DNA from: Sulfurimonas sp.
GTDB lineage: Bacteria > Campylobacterota > Campylobacteria > Campylobacterales > Sulfurimonadaceae
Direction: 5' to 3'
Assembly (NCBI GenBank): GCA_027056465.1
Contig: JALUKS010000160.1
Coordinates: 1-22,159, forward strand
Length of the DNA stretch: 22,159 bases
Shown: positions 14,909 to 22,159 of the stretch, one piece after another
How positions within the stretch are numbered: the stretch's first letter is position 1
Layout of the letters: each line of letters starts with the position of its first letter
Program-made: the position numbers and the translations under genes
The notes under the pieces: generated by a model
The model's input: the letters and a program-made list of their open reading frames with translations, nothing else
Database searches by the model: none
What the model was told of the DNA's origin: nothing

Positions 14909-15220
14909 ATGAGTAAATTTGAAAATGTAACAGCAGTAAAAGAGGCAAACATCTACTACGATGGCAAGGTAACAAGCCGTACTTTAGAGTTTAGTGATGG
15001 AACTATTAAGTCTCTTGGTATTATGCTACCGGGTGAGTATACTTTTGGAACTAATGAAGCAGAAATTATGGAGATAATGAGTGGAGAGCTAGATGTGAAA
15101 CTTCCGGGTGAAGATTGGAAAACTCTCTCTACTCCAGAAACTTTCAATGTCCCAGCAAATTCCTCGTTTGATCTGAAGATTAAAACGCCAACAGACTACT
15201 GCTGTTCATACATTAAATAG
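14909..15220 (+). CDS. ppnP: Pyrimidine/purine nucleoside phosphorylase (PpnP/YaiE, DUF1255)
   Basis: 103-residue single cupin domain. PpnP family members phosphorolyse several purine and pyrimidine nucleosides to base and ribose 1-phosphate. The sequence fits the family along its length: FENVTAVKEANIYYDGKVTSR at the start, GIMLPGEYTFGTNEAEIMEI in the middle, then LPGEDWKTL and FNVPANSSFDLKI. The YCCSYIK end is near the usual length of about 94-104. Good AAGGA lies 9 bases before the ATG. It is 24 bases downstream of pgi and probably co-transcribed. Confidence 0.9.
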   Translation: MSKFENVTAVKEANIYYDGKVTSRTLEFSDGTIKSLGIMLPGEYTFGTNEAEIMEIMSGELDVKLPGEDWKTLSTPETFNVPANSSFDLKIKTPTDYCCSYIK

Positions 15221-15234
15221 AGGCAATACTTAAA

Positions 15235-16125
15235 GTGAAAACAAATAATAATTTTACTATCCTGATAGTAGATGATGAAAAATTCAATATAGAATTTGCA
15301 GCACTCTATCTTAAAGAGGAGGGATATAAGGTATCTTTTGCTCTCAATGCTAAAGCGGCTCTTGAGACTATTTATGTAAAAGATATAAGCCTTATTCTTT
15401 TGGATATAAATATGCCTAAAACAGATGGATTTCAAGTCTGTCAGATGCTCAAAAAAGATACAAAGACAAAAGATATTCCTATTATTTTTCTCACTGCTCA
15501 GACAGATATAGAGTATATTTCAAAGGCATTTGAAGTTGGTGGGGCTGATTATCTCTCTAAACCATTTAATGGTATAGAGCTCAAAGCTCGTGTAAAAACA
15601 CAGCTACAAAATCTCTCTTACCTAGAAGAGATAAAACATAAGCAGTCAAAACTTGCACAGTTAAGTATAACAGATCCACTCACAAAACTCACAAACTCTC
15701 TCTATTTTGATTCACAGATAAAGATACAACAGAGTGGTAAAAAAGATTTTTGGATACTCTACTTTAAGCTTAATAATTTTGAGAAAATAAATGCTCTTTA
15801 TGGTTTTTATGCTTCAAATAAAATTATTAGAAGAGTTGCAACTATACTCAAAAGTAAAAGTTACTCAAATGCAGTTGTCTCAAGACTCTATGGTGTGAGT
15901 TTTGGTATACTTGTGAAAGATTATACTAAGAAAAATATTGCAGAACTCTATAAGGGTATCTATAATGAGATTGTTAAGGATAGAGAGTTAAATAAAATCG
16001 TAAATATAACTGCTGTGCTTTACAATGTAAAAGAGAGAAGTCTTACTATTCCTTCTCTCTATAAACAGATACAATTAACACTACAAGAGCTAGATAAAGA
16101 GAGAGAAAACTATAGTTTTATCTAA
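15235..16125 (+). CDS. Response regulator with receiver and degenerate GGDEF domain
   Basis: 296 residues from a GTG start, 14 bases after ppnP. The receiver domain (about 8-125) is complete: DDE at 13-15, phospho-acceptor D57 (LLDINMP), T88 (FLTAQ) and K109 (LSKPF). The second domain (about 145-290) begins with DPLTKLTN, as GGDEF domains do, but the signature site reads LYGVSFG at 218-224 instead of GG(D/E)EF. Diguanylate cyclase activity should be absent. It may be an output domain that binds partners or nucleotide. No histidine kinase is adjacent on this strand. The stop overlaps the stop of the convergent FIST kinase by 3 bases (CTAA). Confidence 0.85.
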   Translation: MKTNNNFTILIVDDEKFNIEFAALYLKEEGYKVSFALNAKAALETIYVKDISLILLDINMPKTDGFQVCQMLKKDTKTKDIPIIFLTAQTDIEYISKAFEVGGADYLSKPFNGIELKARVKTQLQNLSYLEEIKHKQSKLAQLSITDPLTKLTNSLYFDSQIKIQQSGKKDFWILYFKLNNFEKINALYGFYASNKIIRRVATILKSKSYSNAVVSRLYGVSFGILVKDYTKKNIAELYKGIYNEIVKDRELNKIVNITAVLYNVKERSLTIPSLYKQIQLTLQELDKERENYSFI

Positions 16126-19100
16126 AGTTTCTCTATCTGTTTGAGTATCTGCTCAATATGTTTGAGAAGCTCTTGTGTCTCTTCATCTCTTGTGTGTTCA
16201 TCCCACTCTGCATACTCTTTTTCAGCACGGACAATAAACTTTTGGAACTCATTAAAACGTAGATTGCCTACCATACCTTTGAGATTATGGAGTATATCAC
16301 CTGTCACACCCTCATCTTCTATTTTGTTCTCTATCTCTACGAGACTTGAAGCAAAGCTTTTTACCAGAGAAGTTATTATATTTGTATCGGGAATTTTAAG
16401 TGCAGTTGCTATTTTCTCTATATCAAGCGTATCATAAATTTTTGCTTCTCTCTGAGTAGAAGGAGTTGCGAGATACTTTGTCAGTATGTTGTCTAACTCT
16501 TTAGGAACAATAGGCTTGTTGAGTGAGTCATTAATTCCAGCCTCTTTGTAGGACAACAAGTCGCTCTCTATAACATTTGCAGAGAGTGAAACTATAGCTC
16601 CATCATAATCCTTTTTGCGAAGCTCTTTTGTTGCACTTATACCATCAAGAATAGGCATATTTATATCCATAAAAATGAGGTCATAGTTATTTTGAAGTGC
16701 TGCATCTATCGCTTTTTGACCATTATCGACTATGGTGTACTCTATGCCACGCTCTTTGAGTAGGAGAGAGATAAGTATCTGATTTGTTTCGTTATCTTCA
16801 GCTATAAGTATATGACCATTAAACTGTAAACTCTCTGATTGATGAGAACTCTCAGGTGCGAGGAGTTGGCTGTTGTCTTGTGTAAGTGTGATGATTTTAT
16901 CAAAAAGTGCTGAACCAGTCATAGGCTGTTCTATAAGGTGGAATTTTTCATGGTCACAATTGAAACAACCATCTATGCCCTCTATGTAAATAAGCTGTAG
17001 TTTTTTATGTTTATCGAGCATCTCTCTACAGGCATTTGCATCAAATATTTTTGAGCAGACTATAGCAATATCTGTTGTATCAGAGACATCTTCTATCTTA
17101 TCAATTTTTTTATAGCTGTAGTTCCAAGCATCAAGATAGGAGAAGACTATATCGTTGATGGCACATCCTATCGTGTCATCAAGATGTATAACTGCTATCT
17201 CGATCTCATGCTTCTTTGTCTCTATAGAACTACTCTCATCTACAACATCAAGCTCTACATCGAAGAAAAATTCACTCCCCTCACCTAGTTCAGATTTTAG
17301 TTCTATTTGTGAACCCATCATATTGACATATTGACCACTGATAGCAAGTCCTAAACCTGTTCCTCCAAACTCACGACTGATGGAATCATCTGCTTGAGAG
17401 AAGGCATGAAAGACACTTCCCTGTTTCTCTTTAGGAATACCGATACCACTATCTTTGACACTAAAGTGGATTTTTGCTCTGTTCTTTGCAACAGATTTAA
17501 GGAGAATTTTCACATGGACTTCGCCATTTTCTGGCGTAAATTTAATAGCATTTGATATAAGGTTATTAACAACCTGTTTTAGTCTTTGGGCATCGCACTT
17601 AAGAAGTTTTGGTATCTTTGTATCAATGTAAACATAGAAATTAACTTGCTTATTTTTTGAGAGTGAGGCAAAGGTGGAGACTGTCGCTTCCATCTCAGCA
17701 AAAAGATCAGCTTCTGTTTCGTAGAGAGCGAGTTCACCACTCTCTAACTTTGAGAAGTCAAGAATATCATTCACAACGTGAAGAAGTGTTTGACCACTCT
17801 TGTTGATAATGTCGATGTAGCGTTTCTCCTCTTTGCCTAAATCTTTTTTACTTAAAATATCTGCAAATCCGAGAATACCATTAAGAGGCGTACGTATCTC
17901 ATGAGACATATTTGCTAAAAAGGTAGTCTTTGCCTGTTCAGAGGCATAGGCTTTTAACATTGCATTCTCTAAGAGTGTTATATCATTAAGGTTGATGATG
18001 TATTGGTTATCAATTTTTTTGATAAAAATGGTAAAAGTATGTTTAGTTCCATCTCTTATAATCATTTTCACTTTATTCTCTATCTCAAGTCTATCATTGG
18101 CTATATCTTCAAACCAGTTTGGATACTTCTTTTTGTTTACATACCCTTCATCTTCTAAAAAGAGGTCACAGATACAGCTATGTTTCTCTTTAAACTCCTC
18201 AAAAGATTTGAAGTCAAGAACTTCAAAGAGCTTCTGGTTTACACCGAGCATACCTTCATCTTTTGAAGCATAAATAACTATAGCATCTTGGTTGTCAAAG
18301 ATGGCTTTTATAAATTTCTCATTTTTCTGTACACGCTTTTTAGCCTCTATCTGTTTTGTGACATCTTGACGGATAGCGATAAACTCTTTGATTTTATGTT
18401 CTACATCAAAAATAGGCATAATTGTGGCAGTCACATAGTAGAGTGAACCATCTTTAGCTACATTTGAGATAAGTCCACGCCAAACTTTCCCTTTTTCAAT
18501 ATTATGCCAGAGTTTTTTAAAGACATTACCAGATATCTTGGAATCACGAATAAGATTATGATTTTTTCCGAGTAGCTCCTCTCTTGAGTATTGGCTTACT
18601 CTACAAAATGCATCATTGACATAGGTTATATTCCCTTTTAAGTCCGTTTTTGAGACAAGTGAAGACTCATCGACCACATCTTTATACTCATTAAGGAGAG
18701 CAACATTCTCTTCGAGTTCTTTTGAAGTCTGCTTGATAAAATGGGTCAAGGCATTAAAAGTGATGCTATCGAGATTCTCCTCATTTGTATGCAGAAGCTC
18801 TTTTCTCTTTCCCTCTTTTTTTTCAGAGAGAGATAAGATAGTCGTTGTACAGTTAAGGAGTGCATTGTTGGTGTCAGTGCTATAAAACTCTCCATAGGTA
18901 AAAAATCCAGAAGTAGGTGCAAGTTGTTCAAAAGGGGCAAACTCAGACTCCAGTTTTTTACCAAGAAGTTTTTTACGAGCTACACAGGAGTAGATGTAGA
19001 TGGCTTCTGCTGGATTTTGGTTGAGTTTGGTGCTTATGGCATTAGCTCCAGAGATGACACTAGTGGCGTTTGAGAACCCAAACTGCACTTTTTGTCCCTC

Positions 19101-19913
19101 TTTTATAGGTCCAGCAAGGAGTATTTTATCTCCATCTGTAGTTAAGGGTGTTCTTGAAACAACTGTATTCCCGACTCTGTAGAGTAGAGGAAAGTCAGGA
19201 AGTGTAGCACAATCATTTTCAAAAAGAGTCTCTCCGAGATAGTGTTTTATCACCTCTATGGCATTTTTATGGTCAATCTCAAAAAGTATATTACCCTCTG
19301 CTTTTGTGATAGTAAACTCTTTGCCTATTGGACTCCAGTTAAGATTATATTCATTATTTGCTATAAGCTTTTTACCTGAGAAAGAGAGACCTACTGCCCC
19401 TGAGTCATAAACTTTATCATCCATAAAAATATATGTTTTTTTCAAGTTGAAGTTATCACCAGCTAAGCCACCAGCGAGTATAACATGAGGGTTCTCTTTT
19501 TTGATACTTCTTACGAATCCCACATAGTCACTACCCTTAAGCCCTTCGCTAAGAATTATAAGAGCTTTCGTCTCATTATTTGTAATCTTTGAAGAGAGTT
19601 TTTTCCCAGATTTTATTGAAATATCTTCTGTTCTATAGACATTTAGTTTTGTATTTTTAAAGAGAGAGAGACTAACTACACTCTCCTCTTCATACATTTT
19701 AGCACCAGAAATCTCCCCAGCAGTCGTTGTTCCGATGATAGTCGCATTTGGAAAATCTTTTTTCAGTGCAGAGAGTTTCTGTTGGATTAGCTTCTTCTTT
19801 GTAGTGCCACTAAAGAGCTGAATAAGTGCTGTTTTAAACTTAGACTTTTTAGCCTCTTTTTTTGCTATCTTGTAGCTCTTTGTGTCACTGTATAAAAAAC
19901 TGAGGTGTTTCAT
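16122..19913 (-). CDS. FIST-PAS-PAS hybrid histidine kinase with REC and Hpt domains
   Basis: 1263 residues with no transmembrane segment, so a cytoplasmic sensor. Domain order: FIST_N (about 28-205), FIST_C (about 215-360), PAS (about 410-520, with RDSKISGNVFKKLW as in Aer-like PAS), a second PAS (about 532-645), HisKA with H671 (SHEIRTPLNG), and HATPase. The HATPase shows N-box NNLISNAIKF at 783-792, DSGIGIP at 821-827 and GGTGLGLAI at 850-858. A receiver-like region lacking the active-site pattern (about 902-1012) comes next, then a true REC with D1083 and K1133, and an Hpt with H1209 (HNLKGMVGNL). FIST domains are thought to bind small ligands, possibly amino acids; the ligand here is unknown. 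It starts 3 bases after the HD-GYP regulator, with AAGGA inside that gene's end, so the two are coupled. A multistep relay to that regulator is likely. Confidence 0.92.
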   Translation of the reverse strand: MKHLSFLYSDTKSYKIAKKEAKKSKFKTALIQLFSGTTKKKLIQQKLSALKKDFPNATIIGTTTAGEISGAKMYEEESVVSLSLFKNTKLNVYRTEDISIKSGKKLSSKITNNETKALIILSEGLKGSDYVGFVRSIKKENPHVILAGGLAGDNFNLKKTYIFMDDKVYDSGAVGLSFSGKKLIANNEYNLNWSPIGKEFTITKAEGNILFEIDHKNAIEVIKHYLGETLFENDCATLPDFPLLYRVGNTVVSRTPLTTDGDKILLAGPIKEGQKVQFGFSNATSVISGANAISTKLNQNPAEAIYIYSCVARKKLLGKKLESEFAPFEQLAPTSGFFTYGEFYSTDTNNALLNCTTTILSLSEKKEGKRKELLHTNEENLDSITFNALTHFIKQTSKELEENVALLNEYKDVVDESSLVSKTDLKGNITYVNDAFCRVSQYSREELLGKNHNLIRDSKISGNVFKKLWHNIEKGKVWRGLISNVAKDGSLYYVTATIMPIFDVEHKIKEFIAIRQDVTKQIEAKKRVQKNEKFIKAIFDNQDAIVIYASKDEGMLGVNQKLFEVLDFKSFEEFKEKHSCICDLFLEDEGYVNKKKYPNWFEDIANDRLEIENKVKMIIRDGTKHTFTIFIKKIDNQYIINLNDITLLENAMLKAYASEQAKTTFLANMSHEIRTPLNGILGFADILSKKDLGKEEKRYIDIINKSGQTLLHVVNDILDFSKLESGELALYETEADLFAEMEATVSTFASLSKNKQVNFYVYIDTKIPKLLKCDAQRLKQVVNNLISNAIKFTPENGEVHVKILLKSVAKNRAKIHFSVKDSGIGIPKEKQGSVFHAFSQADDSISREFGGTGLGLAISGQYVNMMGSQIELKSELGEGSEFFFDVELDVVDESSSIETKKHEIEIAVIHLDDTIGCAINDIVFSYLDAWNYSYKKIDKIEDVSDTTDIAIVCSKIFDANACREMLDKHKKLQLIYIEGIDGCFNCDHEKFHLIEQPMTGSALFDKIITLTQDNSQLLAPESSHQSESLQFNGHILIAEDNETNQILISLLLKERGIEYTIVDNGQKAIDAALQNNYDLIFMDINMPILDGISATKELRKKDYDGAIVSLSANVIESDLLSYKEAGINDSLNKPIVPKELDNILTKYLATPSTQREAKIYDTLDIEKIATALKIPDTNIITSLVKSFASSLVEIENKIEDEGVTGDILHNLKGMVGNLRFNEFQKFIVRAEKEYAEWDEHTRDEETQELLKHIEQILKQIEKL

Positions 19914-19916
19914 CTG

Positions 19917-20975
19917 CTAGTCCTTGTATTTTTCTTTTATCTCTAAAAATTGCTCTATATTTTCTAAAAAAATATCTATAAGCTTTGGATCAAAGTGTGT
20001 GCCAGAATCCTTTTTCATAATCTCAAGAACTTTTTCTAAAGCCATAGGCTCTTTGTAGCAGCGTTTTGAACTTAGTGCATCAAAAACATCGGCTATAGCG
20101 ATTATTCTCGCATAGAGGTGAATATCTTCTCCTCTCTTACCATGTGGATAGCCTGAGCCATCATACTTTTCATGATGCTCAAGCGCTATGACATAGCCAG
20201 CTTGTAGCACAGGGTACTCTTTGTCAGTTTGAAGCATATCAGCACCAAGTTGTGCATGTGTCTTCATAATATCAAACTCATAATCTTCAAACCTTCCAGG
20301 CTTGAGAAGGATATTGTCGGCGATACCTATTTTCCCTATGTCGTGGAGTGGTGCTGCATAGAGAATAAGCTCAGACTCTGCATCATCTAGCCCATAGAGT
20401 TTGGCTAAAAGTTCAGAGTAGTAGCTCATACGGCGTATATGTCCACCAGTCTCAGGATCTCGTGACTCACTTGCCTTACCAAGTCGTGCAGAGATTTCAA
20501 ACTCTGTCTCTTTGGAGAGTCTAAGAGCATCTTGTAGCTTTTTTGTACGTTCATTCACTAAGTTCTCTAAGTCACGATTGTGCTTTTGCATCTTTTTTGT
20601 AGCATGGTTAAGTTTTGCATAGTTGAGGGTTCGACTGCAGAGGATATCTATATCGTAAGGTTTAGTGATAAAGTCACTTGCCCCAAGAGTGAGTGCTTCA
20701 TTCTCTTTTTCTGTATTTGCTGTGACCATTAGGATGGGTAGAGTGGCAAATCTTGCATGAGATTTTATCTCTTTGAGGACATCTATACCATTCATCTGTG
20801 GCATACTAATATCGAGTAGTACAACATCAAACTCTTGCTTTTGAAGTAAATCTAGTGCTTCCTTGCCAGAGAGTGCCCGAGAAAGTGTTATCTCGCTGTG
20901 TTGATAAAATGTAGCTTCAATCAGATCAAGATTAAAAGGCTCATCATCAACGGCAAGAATAGAGTAGTTTTGCAT
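19917..20975 (-). CDS. Response regulator with HD-GYP c-di-GMP phosphodiesterase domain
   Basis: 352 residues, RpfG-like. The receiver (about 4-122) has DDE at 10-12, phospho-acceptor D55 (LLDISMP), T85 and K105 (ITKPY). A helical linker follows. The HD-GYP domain (about 160-350) keeps its metal and catalytic residues: H179 (GGHIRRM), H211-D212 (PLHDIGKIG), H240, H267-H268-E269 (LEHHEKYDGSGYP) and the GYP triplet at 275-277. It should hydrolyse cyclic di-GMP when phosphorylated. It lies 36 bases after trxC and 3 bases before the FIST kinase, its probable phosphodonor. AGGGA precedes the ATG. Confidence 0.93.
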   Translation of the reverse strand: MQNYSILAVDDEPFNLDLIEATFYQHSEITLSRALSGKEALDLLQKQEFDVVLLDISMPQMNGIDVLKEIKSHARFATLPILMVTANTEKENEALTLGASDFITKPYDIDILCSRTLNYAKLNHATKKMQKHNRDLENLVNERTKKLQDALRLSKETEFEISARLGKASESRDPETGGHIRRMSYYSELLAKLYGLDDAESELILYAAPLHDIGKIGIADNILLKPGRFEDYEFDIMKTHAQLGADMLQTDKEYPVLQAGYVIALEHHEKYDGSGYPHGKRGEDIHLYARIIAIADVFDALSSKRCYKEPMALEKVLEIMKKDSGTHFDPKLIDIFLENIEQFLEIKEKYKD

Positions 20976-21011
20976 GGAGTTTTTCCCTATAGTTATTTTG
21001 TAAAATTAAAA

Positions 21012-21434
21012 TTAGATATAACGAGAAATCAAATCATGAAGTGCATTTGCATCGAGTGCACCACTTACTCTTTGCACCTCTTTACCATCTTTGAAGAGAA
21101 TAAGTGTTGGAATACTACGAATACCTACTCTTGATCCAAGATTTTGTTCTGTTTCAGTATTGACCTTAGTAAAAAGTGCTTTGAGTGGAAACTCTTTAGC
21201 AGTTTTTTCAAATGTAGGACCAAACATTTTACATGGACCACACCAAGGTGCCCAAAAATCAATGATTACAGGTATATCACTGTTAACAATTACTTCATCA
21301 AAATTCTTCTCATGCAACTCCATAGGTTTTGTATCGAGTAAAGACCCCTTACATTTACCGCAGTTAGCTTTTTTGTAAGACTCTTTTTGTGGAACATTAT
21401 TTACACTTAAGCAGTGTGGGCAGACTACTCGCAT
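21012..21434 (-). CDS. trxC: Thioredoxin with N-terminal zinc ribbon (TrxC/thioredoxin 2 type)
   Basis: 140 residues. The first ~30 hold two CxxC pairs (C5-C8 and C25-C28) that would bind zinc, the mark of thioredoxin 2. The thioredoxin fold follows, with the redox site WCGPC at 64-68, the preceding DFWAPW, and the cis-proline P109 (SIPTL). It reduces disulfides in cytoplasmic proteins and, in relatives, helps resist oxidative stress. It begins 2 bases after the fliW stop. A class Ia ribonucleotide reductase gene lies just upstream of fliW and would be one natural client. Confidence 0.94.
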   Translation of the reverse strand: MRVVCPHCLSVNNVPQKESYKKANCGKCKGSLLDTKPMELHEKNFDEVIVNSDIPVIIDFWAPWCGPCKMFGPTFEKTAKEFPLKALFTKVNTETEQNLGSRVGIRSIPTLILFKDGKEVQRVSGALDANALHDLISRYI

Positions 21435-21436
21435 CT

Positions 21437-21820
21437 TTAGCTTTGAAACGACTTTATCGTCTCTGCAAAATCAAACTTAGGGTATTTTGCTGGGTCAAGT
21501 ACAACTTGTGCAAGTTTATTGTTCTCTTTATTTATAACGATTGGTGCTAAAAAGTTAATAACTGACTTTTCAAGAGGCTTTTGAATGACAAGTAAATTAT
21601 AAGCTTCTAGTTTTGATTCACTATGGATGTCTAGGAGAACTTTCACATCAGTTGGTAAATCAAAAGAGTATTCACGAAGTAGATAAGGATTTACGAGTGT
21701 AAAGGAAATCTGCTCATTATCTACATCTTTCATAGTAAAAAAGAGGTTATCTATCTCTGTAATCTCAACTGTGTGTGTATTAGAAAATCCGAGGAGTTCC
21801 CCGCGTACTTCATATCTCAT
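21437..21820 (-). CDS. fliW: Flagellar assembly factor FliW
   Basis: 127 residues. FliW binds newly made flagellin and also CsrA, relieving CsrA repression of flagellin translation. The family's features are clear: FTLVNPYLLREYSFDLP in the first half and INFLAPIVINKENNKLAQVVLD near the end, closely resembling Campylobacter FliW (LINPYLI, VNFLAPVVIN, AQVILD). The length matches. AAGGA is 7 bases before the ATG, and a strong promoter lies upstream. It is directly followed by trxC in the same transcription unit. No other flagellar gene is in the window. Confidence 0.9.
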   Translation of the reverse strand: MRYEVRGELLGFSNTHTVEITEIDNLFFTMKDVDNEQISFTLVNPYLLREYSFDLPTDVKVLLDIHSESKLEAYNLLVIQKPLEKSVINFLAPIVINKENNKLAQVVLDPAKYPKFDFAETIKSFQS

Positions 21821-21868
21821 CTATAATCCTTAATTTTTTTTATTATATCTATGTTATGTAAAAAATCT

Positions 21869-21897
21869 ATTATACCACTCTCTTATTTGAAAAGCAA
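21869..21897 (-). promoter_or_regulatory. Sigma-70 type promoter of fliW-trxC
   Basis: On the minus strand, TTGCTT (21897-21892), a 17-base spacer ending in TGG, and a perfect TATAAT (21874-21869), about 49 bases before the fliW ATG. This is a housekeeping pattern rather than the flagellar sigma-54 or sigma-28 type. Confidence 0.6.
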
Positions 21898-21906
21898 TAA
21901 AATTAT

Positions 21907-21921
21907 TCTCTTTTAAAGAGT
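21907..21921 (-). terminator. Weak hairpin after nrdA
   Basis: CTCTT and AAGAG pair around a 3-base loop 22 bases past the nrdA stop, followed on the minus strand by AATAATTTTATT. The stem is short and AT-rich, so this is only a candidate terminator. Confidence 0.3.
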
Positions 21922-21943
21922 TAGATAAATAAGTGAGATTTTG

Positions 21944-22159
21944 TTACTGGCAACCGACACACTCCATACTTCTATCTTCTACATCATTTGCCATCTCAGG
22001 GGATTGTGAACGTAGGTAGTATGTTGATTTGAGTCCTAGTTTCCATGCTAGCATATATATCTCATTTAAGTAACGTCCACTTGCTTTATCCAGAGTGATA
22101 AAGATGTTAAGTGATTGCCCTTGATCTATCCACTTTTGGCGAATGGCAGCAGCTTTTAT
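21944..22159 (-). CDS. nrdA: Ribonucleoside-diphosphate reductase alpha subunit, C-terminal end (partial)
   Basis: The last 71 codons of a leftward gene whose start lies beyond the window. IRQKWIDQGQSLNIF, the GRYLNEIYMLAWKLGLKSTYYLRS stretch and a terminal ECVGCQ are all typical of the class Ia large subunit. The enzyme reduces ribonucleoside diphosphates to deoxy forms for DNA synthesis. The two C-terminal cysteines (CVGC) form the swinging arm that carries electrons from thioredoxin or glutaredoxin to the active site. A thioredoxin gene lies 0.5 kb downstream. Confidence 0.88.
   Translation of the reverse strand: MKAAAIRQKWIDQGQSLNIFITLDKASGRYLNEIYMLAWKLGLKSTYYLRSQSPEMANDVEDRSMECVGCQ

Noticed and set aside
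21842..21847. Second TATAAT before fliW
   Set aside because: It has no -35 at a suitable distance, whereas the upstream copy has TTGCTT at exactly 17 bases.

Overview
The window looks like chromosomal DNA from a Campylobacterota (epsilonproteobacterial) species, most like the Sulfurimonas/Sulfuricurvum group. The evidence is low GC, a PglB-type oligosaccharyltransferase, a Campylobacter-like FliW, a short ~400-residue Pgi, a minimal exported ATP-dependent DNA ligase, and the order dnaA-dnaN-gyrB with DnaA boxes on both sides of dnaA. The genus is inferred by eye, without a database search.

Layout. The replication origin region is near 10.2-11.85 kb. dnaA, dnaN and gyrB run leftward, followed by a GGDEF/EAL-like membrane protein. 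Further left are a ComEA-like helix-hairpin-helix gene (rightward, broken by a 1-base frameshift), a nucleotide-sugar dehydrogenase, a LigE-type ligase, a ~540-base gap holding a decayed nucleotidyltransferase, the pglB-like gene, and the tail of an OmpA-like gene. To the right of the origin, an APC permease overlaps ruvC, followed by pgi, ppnP and a REC + degenerate GGDEF protein, all rightward. From 16.1 kb the strand flips to a leftward block: nrdA tail, fliW, trxC, a REC/HD-GYP regulator and a 1263-residue FIST/PAS/hybrid histidine kinase. Nearly all genes from about 0.2 to 16.1 kb point away from the origin.

How parts may work together. The FIST kinase and HD-GYP regulator, 3 bases apart, carry every residue needed for a His-Asp-His-Asp relay ending on a c-di-GMP phosphodiesterase. 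Both GGDEF-type proteins in the window have lost the signature active-site motif, so no active diguanylate cyclase is visible here. The exported ligase and ComEA-like protein suggest periplasmic DNA handling during uptake, although comEA is frameshifted as sequenced. PglB and the nucleotide-sugar dehydrogenase fit protein glycosylation.

The two most notable non-coding signals are a probable bipartite oriC, with a DnaA-trio-like TAG repeat next to an AT-rich stretch between dnaA and dnaN and two perfect DnaA boxes upstream of dnaA, and a perfect 16-bp inverted repeat between the divergent dehydrogenase and comEA genes. No rRNA, tRNA, CRISPR array or intact mobile element was seen.
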